Source: Micromonospora rubida (GTDB lineage Bacteria > Actinomycetota > Actinomycetes > Mycobacteriales > Micromonosporaceae). Taken from it: a stretch of 64,000 nucleotides of DNA. The stretch lies in the NCBI RefSeq assembly GCF_009908295.1, contig NZ_JAAALO010000002.1:347490-411489 (forward strand). Reading direction: 5' to 3'. Of the stretch, positions 44,199 through 51,246 are shown in pieces; the stretch's first letter is position 1; every line of letters starts with the position of its first letter. Made by a program: the position numbers and the translations under genes. A model generated the notes under the pieces. It saw only the letters and a program-made list of their open reading frames with translations, did no database searches and was not told where the DNA came from.

Positions 44199-45794
44199 TC
44201 AGGCCGTGGGGGCCCGACCGAGGGCGACCTCCGCCTGTTCCTCCCCGGCGGCTTCGGCGGTCGGGGTGTCGTTGGTCGAGCGCAGCGGGACCTCCCGGAT
44301 GAACCAGGCGAGCACCGGCACCAGGACGGTGAAGAGCACCGCCCACCAGAAGACGTGCGAGATGGCGTCGGAGAGGCCACCGAGCACCAACTGCCGGGCC
44401 GGCGCCGGCAACTCCTTGAGCTTGTCCAGGTCGAGCTGGCCGCCTTCGCCGCCCCCGCCGCTGAACGCGGACCCGGCGGACGAGTCGGCGAGCCGGTTGG
44501 CGAAGATCGCGCCGAACAGCGAGATGCCGAACGAGCCGCCGATGGAGCGGAAGAAGGTGGCCGCTCCGCTGGCCGCGCCGAGGTCCTTCTGCTCGACGCT
44601 GTTCTGCGCGACCAGCATCGAGGTCTGCATGAGGAAGCCCATGCCGACGCCGAGGACGATCATGTAGAGCGAGGACTCCACCTTGCCGGTGCCGACGTCC
44701 AGGCGGGTGAGCAGCGCCATGCCGGCGGCCATCACCACGCCGCCGACGATCGGGAACATCCGGTACCGGCCGGTCTTCGTGATGGCCCGGCCGACCGCCA
44801 GCGAGACCACCAGCATGCCGAACATCAACGGGAGCAGCAGCAGGCCGCTGTTGGTGGCCGAGGCGCCCTGGACGGTCTGCTGGTACAGCGGCAGGAAGTT
44901 CATCGCGCCGAACATGGCGAAGCCGAGCAGGAAACCGATCGCCGAGATCAGCGCGAAGTTACGGTTCGCGAAGAGCCGCAGGGGCAGGATCGGCTCGGGG
45001 GCGCGGCGCTCGACGAGGCCGAACACGACGAGGGTGACCAGGGCCAGCGCCGCCAGGCCGAGGATCTGCGGGGAGGTCCAGTCGTAGGAGTTCCCGCCCC
45101 AGGTGGTGATCAACACGATCGCGGTGATGCCGACCGAGAGCAGCCCCGCGCCGAGCCAGTCGATCCGGTGCTCGGTGCGGTACTTCGGCAGGTGCATGGT
45201 GGTGGCGAGCAGCACCAGGGCGATGCCGCCGAGCGGCAGGTTGACGTAGAACGCCCAGCGCCAGGAGAGGTTGTCCGTGATGAACCCGCCGACCAGCGGG
45301 CCGGCGACCATGGCGATGGCCATGATGCCGGCGATCATGCCCTGGTAACGGCCCCGCTCCCGGGGCGGGACCAGGTCACCGATGATCGCCATCACGCCGA
45401 CCATCAGCCCGCCCGCGCCGAGGCCCTGGACCGCCCGGAAGGCGATCAGCTCGACCATGCCGCTGTCCGTCCCGCCGAACAGCCCGGAGCCGGCCATGCC
45501 GCACAGCGCCGAGCCGACCAGGAAGATGACCACCGAGGTCAGGAAGACGATCTTGCGGCCGTAGATGTCGCCGAGCTTGCCCCAGATCGGGGTGGAGACC
45601 GTGGTGCCCAGCACGTAGGCGGTGACCACCCAGGTGAAGTGGTCCACCCCGCCGAACTCGCCGACGATCCGCGGCAGCGCGGTGCTGACGATCATGTTGT
45701 CGAGCATCGCGAGCATCATCGCGATCATCAGGCCGAAGAGCACCACCCGGATGTTGGGTCGTCGCTCCACAGTCTGCTGTTGCACCTGAGTCAT
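44199..45794 (-). CDS. DHA2-family (EmrB/QacA) MFS drug exporter, 14 TM
   Basis: 531 residues with 14 hydrophobic segments. Motif A is GKLGDIYGRK, motif C is GMIAGIMAIAMVAGPLVGG, and D1 is LDNMIVSTALPRI. An SAFSGGGGEGGQ extracytoplasmic loop precedes the last helices. Family members export drugs or metabolites with protons. It is divergent from a TetR regulator, with two 20-base repeats between them (45821-45860), so repression by that TetR protein is likely. The ATG has GGGGGAG upstream. Confidence 0.95.
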   Translation of the reverse strand: MTQVQQQTVERRPNIRVVLFGLMIAMMLAMLDNMIVSTALPRIVGEFGGVDHFTWVVTAYVLGTTVSTPIWGKLGDIYGRKIVFLTSVVIFLVGSALCGMAGSGLFGGTDSGMVELIAFRAVQGLGAGGLMVGVMAIIGDLVPPRERGRYQGMIAGIMAIAMVAGPLVGGFITDNLSWRWAFYVNLPLGGIALVLLATTMHLPKYRTEHRIDWLGAGLLSVGITAIVLITTWGGNSYDWTSPQILGLAALALVTLVVFGLVERRAPEPILPLRLFANRNFALISAIGFLLGFAMFGAMNFLPLYQQTVQGASATNSGLLLLPLMFGMLVVSLAVGRAITKTGRYRMFPIVGGVVMAAGMALLTRLDVGTGKVESSLYMIVLGVGMGFLMQTSMLVAQNSVEQKDLGAASGAATFFRSIGGSFGISLFGAIFANRLADSSAGSAFSGGGGEGGQLDLDKLKELPAPARQLVLGGLSDAISHVFWWAVLFTVLVPVLAWFIREVPLRSTNDTPTAEAAGEEQAEVALGRAPTA

Positions 45795-45820
45795 CAGTAG
45801 GCTCCCCCGAGGCGTGACTG

Positions 45821-45860
45821 GCTTACTTGCCGGCCGGTTAGCTTACTAGCCGCGCGGTAG
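45821..45860. promoter_or_regulatory. Tandem 20-bp repeats in the MFS-tetR intergenic region
   Basis: GCTTACTTGCCGGCCGGTTA followed directly by a copy matching 15 of 20 positions, each partly palindromic (GCTTAC...GGTTAG). On the minus strand TTGCTG (45867-45872) and TAGTAA (45843-45848) with an 18-base spacer form an MFS promoter overlapped by the repeats. It is the probable TetR operator. Confidence 0.65.
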
Positions 45861-45902
45861 GTTGGACAGCAATATGACGTCAACGAGTGGGATGGTGGAC
45901 CG

Positions 45903-46469
45903 GTGACAGAGAGCACGGGCGGCACGCGGGAGCGCATCAAGACCGTGGCCCTGGAACTCTTCACCGAGCACGGATACGAGAAGACGTCCCTGCGCGAGAT
46001 CGCCGAGCGACTCAACGTGACCAAGGCCGCGCTCTACTACCACTTCAAGAGCAAGGACGAGATCGTCAGCAGCTTCGTCCACGACCGGCTGGACCGGATG
46101 GACACGCTGATCGCCTGGGCCGAGGGGCGGCCGGCCACGCTGGCGACCCGGCAGGAGCTGATCGCCCGGTACGCCGACACGATGTTCGCCACCGAGGAGC
46201 ACTCGGTGATGCGCTTCTTCGAGCAGAACCAGACCGTGCTGAAGAGCCTCACCGCAGGGCAGCAGATGCGCGACCGGATGATGCGGCTGGCCCTGGCGCT
46301 GGCCCGGGGCGACGACTCACCGGCCGCCCAGCTACGCGCCGCGGTGGCGCTGTTCGCCGTGCACAGTTGTTGGTTCGCGATCCGCGGCCAGCACGTCACC
46401 GACGCCGAGCGGCGCAAGCTCGCCCTTGAGGTGGCCGACGAGTTGCTCGCCAGGATCGGCGAGGGCTGA
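45903..46469 (+). CDS. TetR-family repressor divergent from the MFS exporter
   Basis: 188 residues. The helix-turn-helix is TSLREIAERLNVTKAALYYHF, a strong TetR signature. The C-terminal core (RFFEQNQTVLKSLTAGQQMRDR, AALFAVHSCWFAIRG-like) is unassigned. The GTG has GGTGGA upstream. The divergent MFS exporter and the tandem operator-like repeats indicate a local efflux repressor; the inducer is unknown. Confidence 0.93.
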   Translation: MTESTGGTRERIKTVALELFTEHGYEKTSLREIAERLNVTKAALYYHFKSKDEIVSSFVHDRLDRMDTLIAWAEGRPATLATRQELIARYADTMFATEEHSVMRFFEQNQTVLKSLTAGQQMRDRMMRLALALARGDDSPAAQLRAAVALFAVHSCWFAIRGQHVTDAERRKLALEVADELLARIGEG

Positions 46470-46474
46470 GCGCG

Positions 46475-46496
46475 CCGCCCCGGGCCCGTCGGGCGG
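46475..46496. terminator. Hairpin between convergent tetR and GNAT genes
   Basis: CCGCCC and GGGCGG with a ten-base loop. Short and without a U-tract. Confidence 0.35.
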
Positions 46497-46507
46497 ACAG
46501 TCGCGGA

Positions 46508-47029
46508 TCAACCCTCGGGGGTCGCCACGGGCAGTTCCCGGCGCAGGCCGAGCAGCTCCACCCCGGGCAGCGGGGACCAGTCCCGCTCCGGCGTGCGGAC
46601 GAAGCCCAGCCGCTCGTAGAGCCGCCGGCCGACCTCGGCGAACCCGTCGCGGACACAGATCACCACCGCCGAGCAGCCCAGCTCGGCGGCACGGGACAGG
46701 CAGGCCCGCGCCAGCGCCGCGCCGGCGCCCCGGCCCTGCGCGGCCGGGTCCACCGCGAGCATCCGGAACTCGGCCTCGCCGGGCCCGGAGATCTCGGCGT
46801 ACGGGGTGCCGGGCAGCACGAACGTGACCGACCCGAGCAGCTCGTCGGTGGCCTCGTCCACGGCGACCAGCACCTCGCCGCTCGCCGCCCGGGTCGCCAC
46901 GTCGGCGAGCGCGACGGCGTAGCCGTTCTCCCCCTTGAGCTGCCCGTCCGCCTCGTACGCGGCCACGGTCAGCCGGGCCACCGCCGCGAAGTCGGCTGCG
47001 GCGGCCCGCCGGACCAGCAGGCCGGTCAA
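46508..47029 (-). CDS. GNAT-family N-acetyltransferase
   Basis: 173 residues. Motif A of GNAT proteins is LAVDPAAQGRGAGAALARACL; VRRAAAADFAAVARLTVAAYEADG opens the fold and LYERLGFVRTPERDW closes it. The substrate is unknown. The start is TTG at 47029, whose TTGA overlaps the stop of the upstream biotinyl-protein gene; no ATG or GTG alternative lies in the right place. Confidence 0.85.
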   Translation of the reverse strand: MTGLLVRRAAAADFAAVARLTVAAYEADGQLKGENGYAVALADVATRAASGEVLVAVDEATDELLGSVTFVLPGTPYAEISGPGEAEFRMLAVDPAAQGRGAGAALARACLSRAAELGCSAVVICVRDGFAEVGRRLYERLGFVRTPERDWSPLPGVELLGLRRELPVATPEG

Positions 47030-47241
47030 CCGATCACCGCGATGAGGTCGCCGTCCTGCACCACGTCGCCCTCGTTGACCGCGAGCTGCTCGATGACACC
47101 GTCGGACTCGGCGACGACCGGGATCTCCATCTTCATCGACTCAAGGATCACCAGCGTGTCCCCCTCGGACACGGCGTCCCCGGCCGACACGACGATCTTC
47201 CACACGTTGGCCACCATCTCGGCGCGGATCTCCTCGGCCAT
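47026..47241 (-). CDS. Biotin attachment-domain protein (TB7.3-like)
   Basis: 71 residues, a stand-alone biotinyl/lipoyl domain. ESMKMEIPV contains the modified Lys (about residue 37), and VNEGDVVQDGDLIAVIG is the closing hairpin. Length and sequence match M. tuberculosis TB7.3 (Rv3221c), a biotinylated protein encoded near pdtaS and sigH. It could serve an acyl-CoA carboxylase; none is encoded here. The ATG has GGGAGGG upstream. The stop overlaps a downstream GNAT gene by four bases. Confidence 0.93.
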   Translation of the reverse strand: MAEEIRAEMVANVWKIVVSAGDAVSEGDTLVILESMKMEIPVVAESDGVIEQLAVNEGDVVQDGDLIAVIG

Positions 47242-47522
47242 GTCGGCCCTCCCTCTCCACCGGCGTCTCTGCGATCGGTATCCAATCATGCTCCGGCCCG
47301 CCCCGGGGCCGGAGCGGGCGAGAGCGTGCGACACACGGCACGCCGAGTCGACGAAACAGGGGCAGCCCGGGCGGGCGCGGCGCCAGCACCGCCCCGGCGG
47401 ACCACGGCGGACGCCGCCCGCACTAGCATCAGCGGGTCGGCCCGCGGGCGCCCGAGGGCCGGTATCCGACCACCGCCGCGCTCGCGCGCGGGCGGAAGTG
47501 ACCAGCACCTGAGGAGGTCGAC

Positions 47523-47597
47523 ATGGCGAAGAAGTCCCGGAAGAAGAAGGCCCGGAAGAAGAGCAACGCTAACCACGGCAAGCGTCCCAACTCCTGA
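47523..47597 (+). CDS. 50S ribosomal protein bL37
   Basis: 24 residues, extremely basic: MAKKSRKKKARKKSNANHG followed by KRPNS. It matches actinobacterial bL37, found as an extra small protein in mycobacterial ribosome structures. GAGGAGG lies eight bases before the ATG, an exceptionally strong ribosome site. It is convergent with rsrA-sigR and separated from them by a strong hairpin. It is easily missed because of its size. Confidence 0.9.
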   Translation: MAKKSRKKKARKKSNANHGKRPNS

Positions 47598-47665
47598 CCG
47601 GCGCGGCGGCCTGCCCGCCGACCGTCCAGCGGCCCGGTCCGACCCGCCTCGCGGGGGCCGGAGAA

Positions 47666-47705
47666 ACGACGGTGGCCCGGGTCGATCGACCAGGGCCACC
47701 GTCGT
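47666..47705. terminator. Bidirectional terminator between bL37 and rsrA
   Basis: 13-bp perfect arms (47666-47678 and 47693-47705) enclosing a further GGTCGA/TCGACC pairing, making an almost continuous stem. Read on the minus strand it is followed by TTTCTCC. Confidence 0.8.
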
Positions 47706-47730
47706 GTCGTTGTGCGGGTATCCCGCCGGG

Positions 47731-48018
47731 TCAGTCGGCCAGCTCGCGAGACTCGCTCGTCTCGAAGACGACCAGCTCGGTGAGGCGGACCCGCAGCCGT
47801 TCGCGCAGCTGCTCCGGCGCGGTCTCGTTGCCGCAGCACCGGGCCACCAGCGCCTTCACCTCCTGCTCAAGGCCGTACTCGCGCAGGCAGGGCCCGCACT
47901 CGTCGAGGTGGTGCCTGATCAGCAGGCGACGCTCCTCGGCGCACTCCAGGTCCAGGTAGAGGTAGACCTCGGCGAGCACCTCACGGCAATCCGTCCTGTG
48001 CGGCTTCCCACAGCTCAC
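47731..48018 (-). CDS. rsrA: RsrA-type redox-sensitive zinc anti-sigma factor
   Basis: 95 residues. The ZAS motif is His37-x3-Cys41-x2-Cys44 with a further Cys11, the same positions as in Streptomyces coelicolor RsrA. It binds zinc and SigR; oxidation of Cys11 with Cys41 or Cys44 releases zinc and frees SigR. C-terminal Cys60 and Cys61 are extra. The GTG is one base past the sigR stop, with GGGAGGTG as ribosome site inside sigR's end, so the two genes are coupled. Confidence 0.95.
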   Translation of the reverse strand: MSCGKPHRTDCREVLAEVYLYLDLECAEERRLLIRHHLDECGPCLREYGLEQEVKALVARCCGNETAPEQLRERLRVRLTELVVFETSESRELAD

Positions 48019-48019
48019 G

Positions 48020-48643
48020 TCACACCTCCCGGCTGGCGGCGGCGGTCGAACCCTTGGCCGGCTGCGCGGCGGAGAAACCGCGCTCGGCGGCGTACCGTTC
48101 GAGCAGCTTGCGCAGATTACGTCGGCCGCGGTGCAACCGCGACATCACCGTGCCGATGGGGGTGCCCATTATGTCGGCCACCTCCTTGTAGGAGAAGCCC
48201 TCGACATCGGTGAGGTAGACGGCCATCCGGAACTCCTCCGGCAACTGCTGGAGGGCGTCCTTGACGTCGCTGTCGGGCAGCCTGTCCAGCGCCTCGGTCT
48301 CGGCCGAGCGGAGCCCGCTGGAGGTGTGCGACTCGACCGCGGCGAGCTGCCAGTCGGTGATCTCCTCGGTGGGCGCCTGAATCGGCTGGCGCTGCCGCTT
48401 GCGGTAGGAGTTGATGTAGGTGTTGGTCAGGATCCGGTACAGCCAGGCCTTCAGGTTGGTGCCCTGTTCGAACTGGTGGAAGGCCGCGTACGCCTTCAGG
48501 TACGTCTCCTGGACCAGGTCCTCCGCGTCCGCCGGATTGCGCGTCATGCGCAGCCCGGCGGCGTAGAGCTGATCGACGAAGGGCATCGCGTCCCGCTCGA
48601 AGCGGGCCCTGCGTTCGTCCGTCTTCTCGGTGGTCAACCGCAC
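48020..48643 (-). CDS. sigR: SigR/SigH-type ECF sigma factor (short form)
   Basis: About 207 residues. Sigma-2 ([50 protein letters not shown]) and sigma-4 ([32 protein letters not shown]) are complete. It directs genes for thiol homeostasis and protein quality control under oxidative stress, and is held by RsrA. The GTG at 48643 (or TTG at 48637, better spaced from GAGGGG) gives the core protein. The same frame extends 67 codons to a GTG at 48844 with a much stronger ribosome site, as in the SigR' isoform of Streptomyces coelicolor. Confidence 0.95.
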   Translation of the reverse strand: MRLTTEKTDERRARFERDAMPFVDQLYAAGLRMTRNPADAEDLVQETYLKAYAAFHQFEQGTNLKAWLYRILTNTYINSYRKRQRQPIQAPTEEITDWQLAAVESHTSSGLRSAETEALDRLPDSDVKDALQQLPEEFRMAVYLTDVEGFSYKEVADIMGTPIGTVMSRLHRGRRNLRKLLERYAAERGFSAAQPAKGSTAAASREV

Positions 48644-48844
48644 ATCCCCTCGCGTCGGATGCTTTCCCGCCGAGGATACGCGCCAGGACCCCGGCGCAGA
48701 TTCGGTTCCGCCCGGTGTGCTGGTCCTCACCGCCGCAGGCCCGTCCGGCCACGCTGCGGCGGGCCACTCCGGTGCGTCGAGCAGCCCTCTGAGCTGCCCG
48801 GCCTCCCGTTCGTCCCGTTCCCGGCTCCGTGTCTCGGTCGGCAC
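48644..48844 (-). other. N-terminal extension of a SigR' long isoform
   Basis: 67 in-frame codons before the short SigR start, beginning GTG 48844 with AGGGGGG six bases upstream. The peptide is polar and low in structure ([19 protein letters not shown]). In S. coelicolor a similar 55-residue extension gives an unstable, stress-induced SigR'. Confidence 0.7.
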
Positions 48845-48884
48845 CGGTCACCCCCCTGAAGCAGAAATTTCGTCCATGGGAGGT

Positions 48885-48911
48885 AACGCGGACCGCCGGG
48901 CCCGGCATTCC
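48885..48911 (-). promoter_or_regulatory. SigR-type promoter for the long isoform
   Basis: GGAAT (48907-48911) and GTT (48885-48887) on the minus strand with 19 bases between. This matches the SigR/SigH consensus GGAAT-N18/19-GTT within one base of spacing. It would start transcription about 35 bases before the long-form GTG. Confidence 0.65.
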
Positions 48912-49109
48912 GGCCGACCGGCCCCGTTCCCGGTCCCGGCCCCGGCGGACGCCGGCGCCGGGACCAGGAGGGCCTGGGCGGGACGGCGCCGGTCGCCCGG
49001 ATCGACACCCGACACCACCGGAGACAACGACGCGTGCCGCACCCCGGTCACGGCCGCGCCCCGGCTCAGCCCGCCGCGACCGGGCGCGGCCCGCGACCGG
49101 GGTCACGGG

Positions 49110-49730
49110 TCAGGGCGACGACGCCCAGCCCCGGCCGCGCAGCCAGTCGACCACCACGCCGGCCGTGCCGGCTGGATCGTCGCGCAGGTCGTGCCGCTCG
49201 CCGGGGCGGACCACCACCCGGACCGGCGGGCCCGCCTCGGGCACGCCGAAGGGATCGCGGTCGCCGTTGACCACCAGCGTCGGCAGCCCGGTGGCCAACT
49301 CCGCCGCCCGGGAGCGCTCCGGCCGACCCGGCGGGTGCAGCGGAAAGGCCAGCGCAAGCACCGCGTCGGCGCCGACGGCCACGGCGGTACGGCAGGCCAC
49401 CCGGGCGCCGCTGGACCGGCCGCCGACCAGCAGCGGGGGCCCGGCGGGGTGCCGCCGGCGCACCTCGGCCACGACCGCCGTCCACGCCTCGTCGAGGTGC
49501 CCGGCGGGGGCCGGGGCACGCCGGCCGGCCACCCGGTACGGCTGGGTCACCCGGACCACCGCCACCCCGGCGGCCACCGCCGCGTCCCGGACCGCGACCA
49601 GGTCCGGCGCGTCGACGTCGCCGCCCGCCCCGTGCCCGAGCACCAGCAGGGCGAACGGCGGACCGGCCGGCAGGTCGGTGTCGACCCGGGCCGGCCCGCG
49701 TGGTGTCCCGATCTCCTCGTCATGCCGCAC
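49110..49730 (-). CDS. KANL3/TEX30-like alpha/beta hydrolase
   Basis: 206 residues. LVLGHGAGGDVDAPD, then VVRVTQPYRVAG and LLVGGRSSGARVACR, which supplies the Ser of the G-x-S-x-G elbow; VNGDRDPFG and HDL give the likely acid and base. This is the small alpha/beta-hydrolase group with unknown substrate. The GTG has CAGAAT six bases upstream and no ribosome site, so a leaderless start is likely. It lies between sigR and a WhiB-family gene on the same strand. Confidence 0.82.
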   Translation of the reverse strand: MRHDEEIGTPRGPARVDTDLPAGPPFALLVLGHGAGGDVDAPDLVAVRDAAVAAGVAVVRVTQPYRVAGRRAPAPAGHLDEAWTAVVAEVRRRHPAGPPLLVGGRSSGARVACRTAVAVGADAVLALAFPLHPPGRPERSRAAELATGLPTLVVNGDRDPFGVPEAGPPVRVVVRPGERHDLRDDPAGTAGVVVDWLRGRGWASSP

Positions 49731-49736
49731 GGGCCC

Positions 49737-49742
49737 ATTCTG
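49737..49742 (-). promoter_or_regulatory. -10 (CAGAAT) for the alpha/beta hydrolase
   Basis: CAGAAT six bases before GTG 49730 on the minus strand. Confidence 0.45.
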
Positions 49743-49843
49743 CGGGTCGACGGGGCGACGGCCCCGGGGACCGTCCCGGCCCGTACGCCGAACCCGCCGG
49801 CCGTCCGTCCTACCCGGGCGGGAGGACGGCCGGCGGGTTCGGG

Positions 49844-50236
49844 TCAGCTCAGCGGGACCAGGGTGAGCAGCCGGTCCCGCACCGGCGGGCCGGCCCCGTC
49901 GACCGCGTCCGGGTCCGGGTCCACCTCACTGCGCCAGGCGACCAGCATCGCCCGGCGCTCGCGCGGCGTGGTGCCGCCCCAGACGCCGTGGCAGTCGCCG
50001 ACATCCAACGCCCAGGCCAGGCAGGGCCCCTGCACATCGCAACTGCGACAGAGAGCCACCGCCGCATCGGCCGGTTCGTTGGGCGCCGGAAAGAATGTCT
50101 CCGGGTCCACGCTCTGGCAAGTCCCTCTCGTTCGCCAGGCTTCGTCCTGTTGCCGTTCACGCAGCGCCCGCAGCAGTCGCGGATCTCGTCGTGCGGCGGC
50201 CACCTCATGCGGGCGGGGCATACGCGCCCGTGTCAT
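49844..50236 (-). CDS. WhiB-family iron-sulfur regulator (second in window)
   Basis: 130 residues. The cluster cysteines are in RGTCQSVDPETFFP, ALCRSCDVQGPCLAWAL, followed by GVWGGTTPRERRAML. Unlike WhiB1/WblE it has a 45-residue basic N-terminus and an acidic tail (DPDPDAVDG). No AT-hook is present, so it is not WhiB7. The exact subfamily is unclear. The ATG at 50236 has GGAGGT six bases upstream. A TTCGCAC-C-GTGCGAA palindrome lies 43 bases upstream. Confidence 0.88.
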   Translation of the reverse strand: MTRARMPRPHEVAAARRDPRLLRALRERQQDEAWRTRGTCQSVDPETFFPAPNEPADAAVALCRSCDVQGPCLAWALDVGDCHGVWGGTTPRERRAMLVAWRSEVDPDPDAVDGAGPPVRDRLLTLVPLS

Positions 50237-50279
50237 CCACCCACCTCCCCCGTGGGACCGGCATGATCGATGGACGTCG

Positions 50280-50294
50280 TTCGCACCGTGCGAA
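50280..50294. promoter_or_regulatory. 15-bp palindrome upstream of the WhiB gene
   Basis: TTCGCAC, C, GTGCGAA, with another TCGCAC half-site 30 bases away (50323-50328). Possible operator; the binding protein is unknown. Confidence 0.45.
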
Positions 50295-50435
50295 TCGCCG
50301 TCCACTACCGGCGCTGTGTTGTATCGCACTTTGGGACACGGGGACAAGGGCCTCGCGTGAAGAAAGCCTAAACAGCGGGCGACGATTCACCGCAACCCTG
50401 GCGAATCAGTGCGCGACAATGCGCTTCGCCGGCTG

Positions 50436-51143
50436 TCAGAAAAGCGTCATGCCCCCGGTCGGCGCGATCTCTGCCGGCACCCGGGCGGTCAGCTCCGGCC
50501 CGTCGTTGCGCACGTTGCCGACCGCCGGCCCGATCGGTCGGATCTCCAGGCCGGCCAGCCACCCGGCGGCGGGCGGGGCGAGCAGCGCGGCCGGGTCGTC
50601 CACGGGGCCCAGCCAGGACGCCCAGCGTTCCCGCGGCAGCAGCAGCGGCATCCGCTCGTGCACCTCGGCGAGTTCACCGACGGCGGCGGTGGTCAGCACG
50701 CTGAACGTCAGCACCGGCCCGGCCGGGCCCTCCCAGGTCGTCCAGATGCCCGCCAGGGCGAGCACCGAGGCGTCGGCCGGGGTCATGTAGTAGGCCTGCC
50801 GGCCGCCCTCCGGCCGCCGGACCCACTCGTACCAACCGTCGGCGGGGACCAGGCAGCGGCGGCGGGCGAACGCGGGCGCGTACGCCCGGCTGGTGGCCAC
50901 CGTCTCGGCCCGCGCATTGATCATCCGGGCCCCCTCGCCCGGCGAGCGCGACCAGGGCGGCAGTAACCCCCAGCGGCCGACGGACAGGGCACGGTGCCCC
51001 TCGGCGGAGAGCCGGACCAGCGGCACGGCGGAGGTGGGCGCCACGTTGTGGCTCGACCGAACCCGGTCGTCGGTCTCGTCGGACGACTCGAACAGCCCGC
51101 TCAGGTCACCCGCGCTCCGGGTCGTCGCGTACCTCCCGCACAT
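50436..51143 (-). CDS. SRAP/HMCES-family abasic-site protein
   Basis: 235 residues. MCGRY places the catalytic Cys at position 2. WGLLPPW, MINARAETV, RRCLVPADGWYEW and VHERMPLLLP are the other SRAP signatures. These proteins crosslink to abasic sites in single-stranded DNA and shield them. Cys2 requires Met removal. The start at 51143 has TAGCGT seven bases upstream and no ribosome site, so it is probably leaderless. It is divergent from aroA with 103 bases between starts; M. tuberculosis has the same pair (Rv3226c-aroA). Confidence 0.95.
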   Translation of the reverse strand: MCGRYATTRSAGDLSGLFESSDETDDRVRSSHNVAPTSAVPLVRLSAEGHRALSVGRWGLLPPWSRSPGEGARMINARAETVATSRAYAPAFARRRCLVPADGWYEWVRRPEGGRQAYYMTPADASVLALAGIWTTWEGPAGPVLTFSVLTTAAVGELAEVHERMPLLLPRERWASWLGPVDDPAALLAPPAAGWLAGLEIRPIGPAVGNVRNDGPELTARVPAEIAPTGGMTLF

Positions 51144-51150
51144 GGGGCAC

Positions 51151-51156
51151 ACGCTA
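51151..51156 (-). promoter_or_regulatory. -10 (TAGCGT) for the SRAP gene
   Basis: TAGCGT seven bases before ATG 51143 on the minus strand. Confidence 0.55.
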
Positions 51157-51233
51157 ACGCCCTGTGCGACGTTCGGCTGTCCCGCCAACCGGGAGCGGAC
51201 CCGCCGGCCCGTCGCATCGGGGGCGGAAGGCGG

Positions 51234-51239
51234 CAGAAT
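51234..51239 (+). promoter_or_regulatory. -10 (CAGAAT) for aroA
   Basis: CAGAAT seven bases before GTG 51247 with no ribosome site. Confidence 0.5.
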
Positions 51240-51246
51240 GTGATCC

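Noticed and set aside
49034..49866. Plus-strand frames through the sigR-hydrolase interval
   Set aside because: Arg/Pro-rich shadows of minus-strand genes without conserved motifs.
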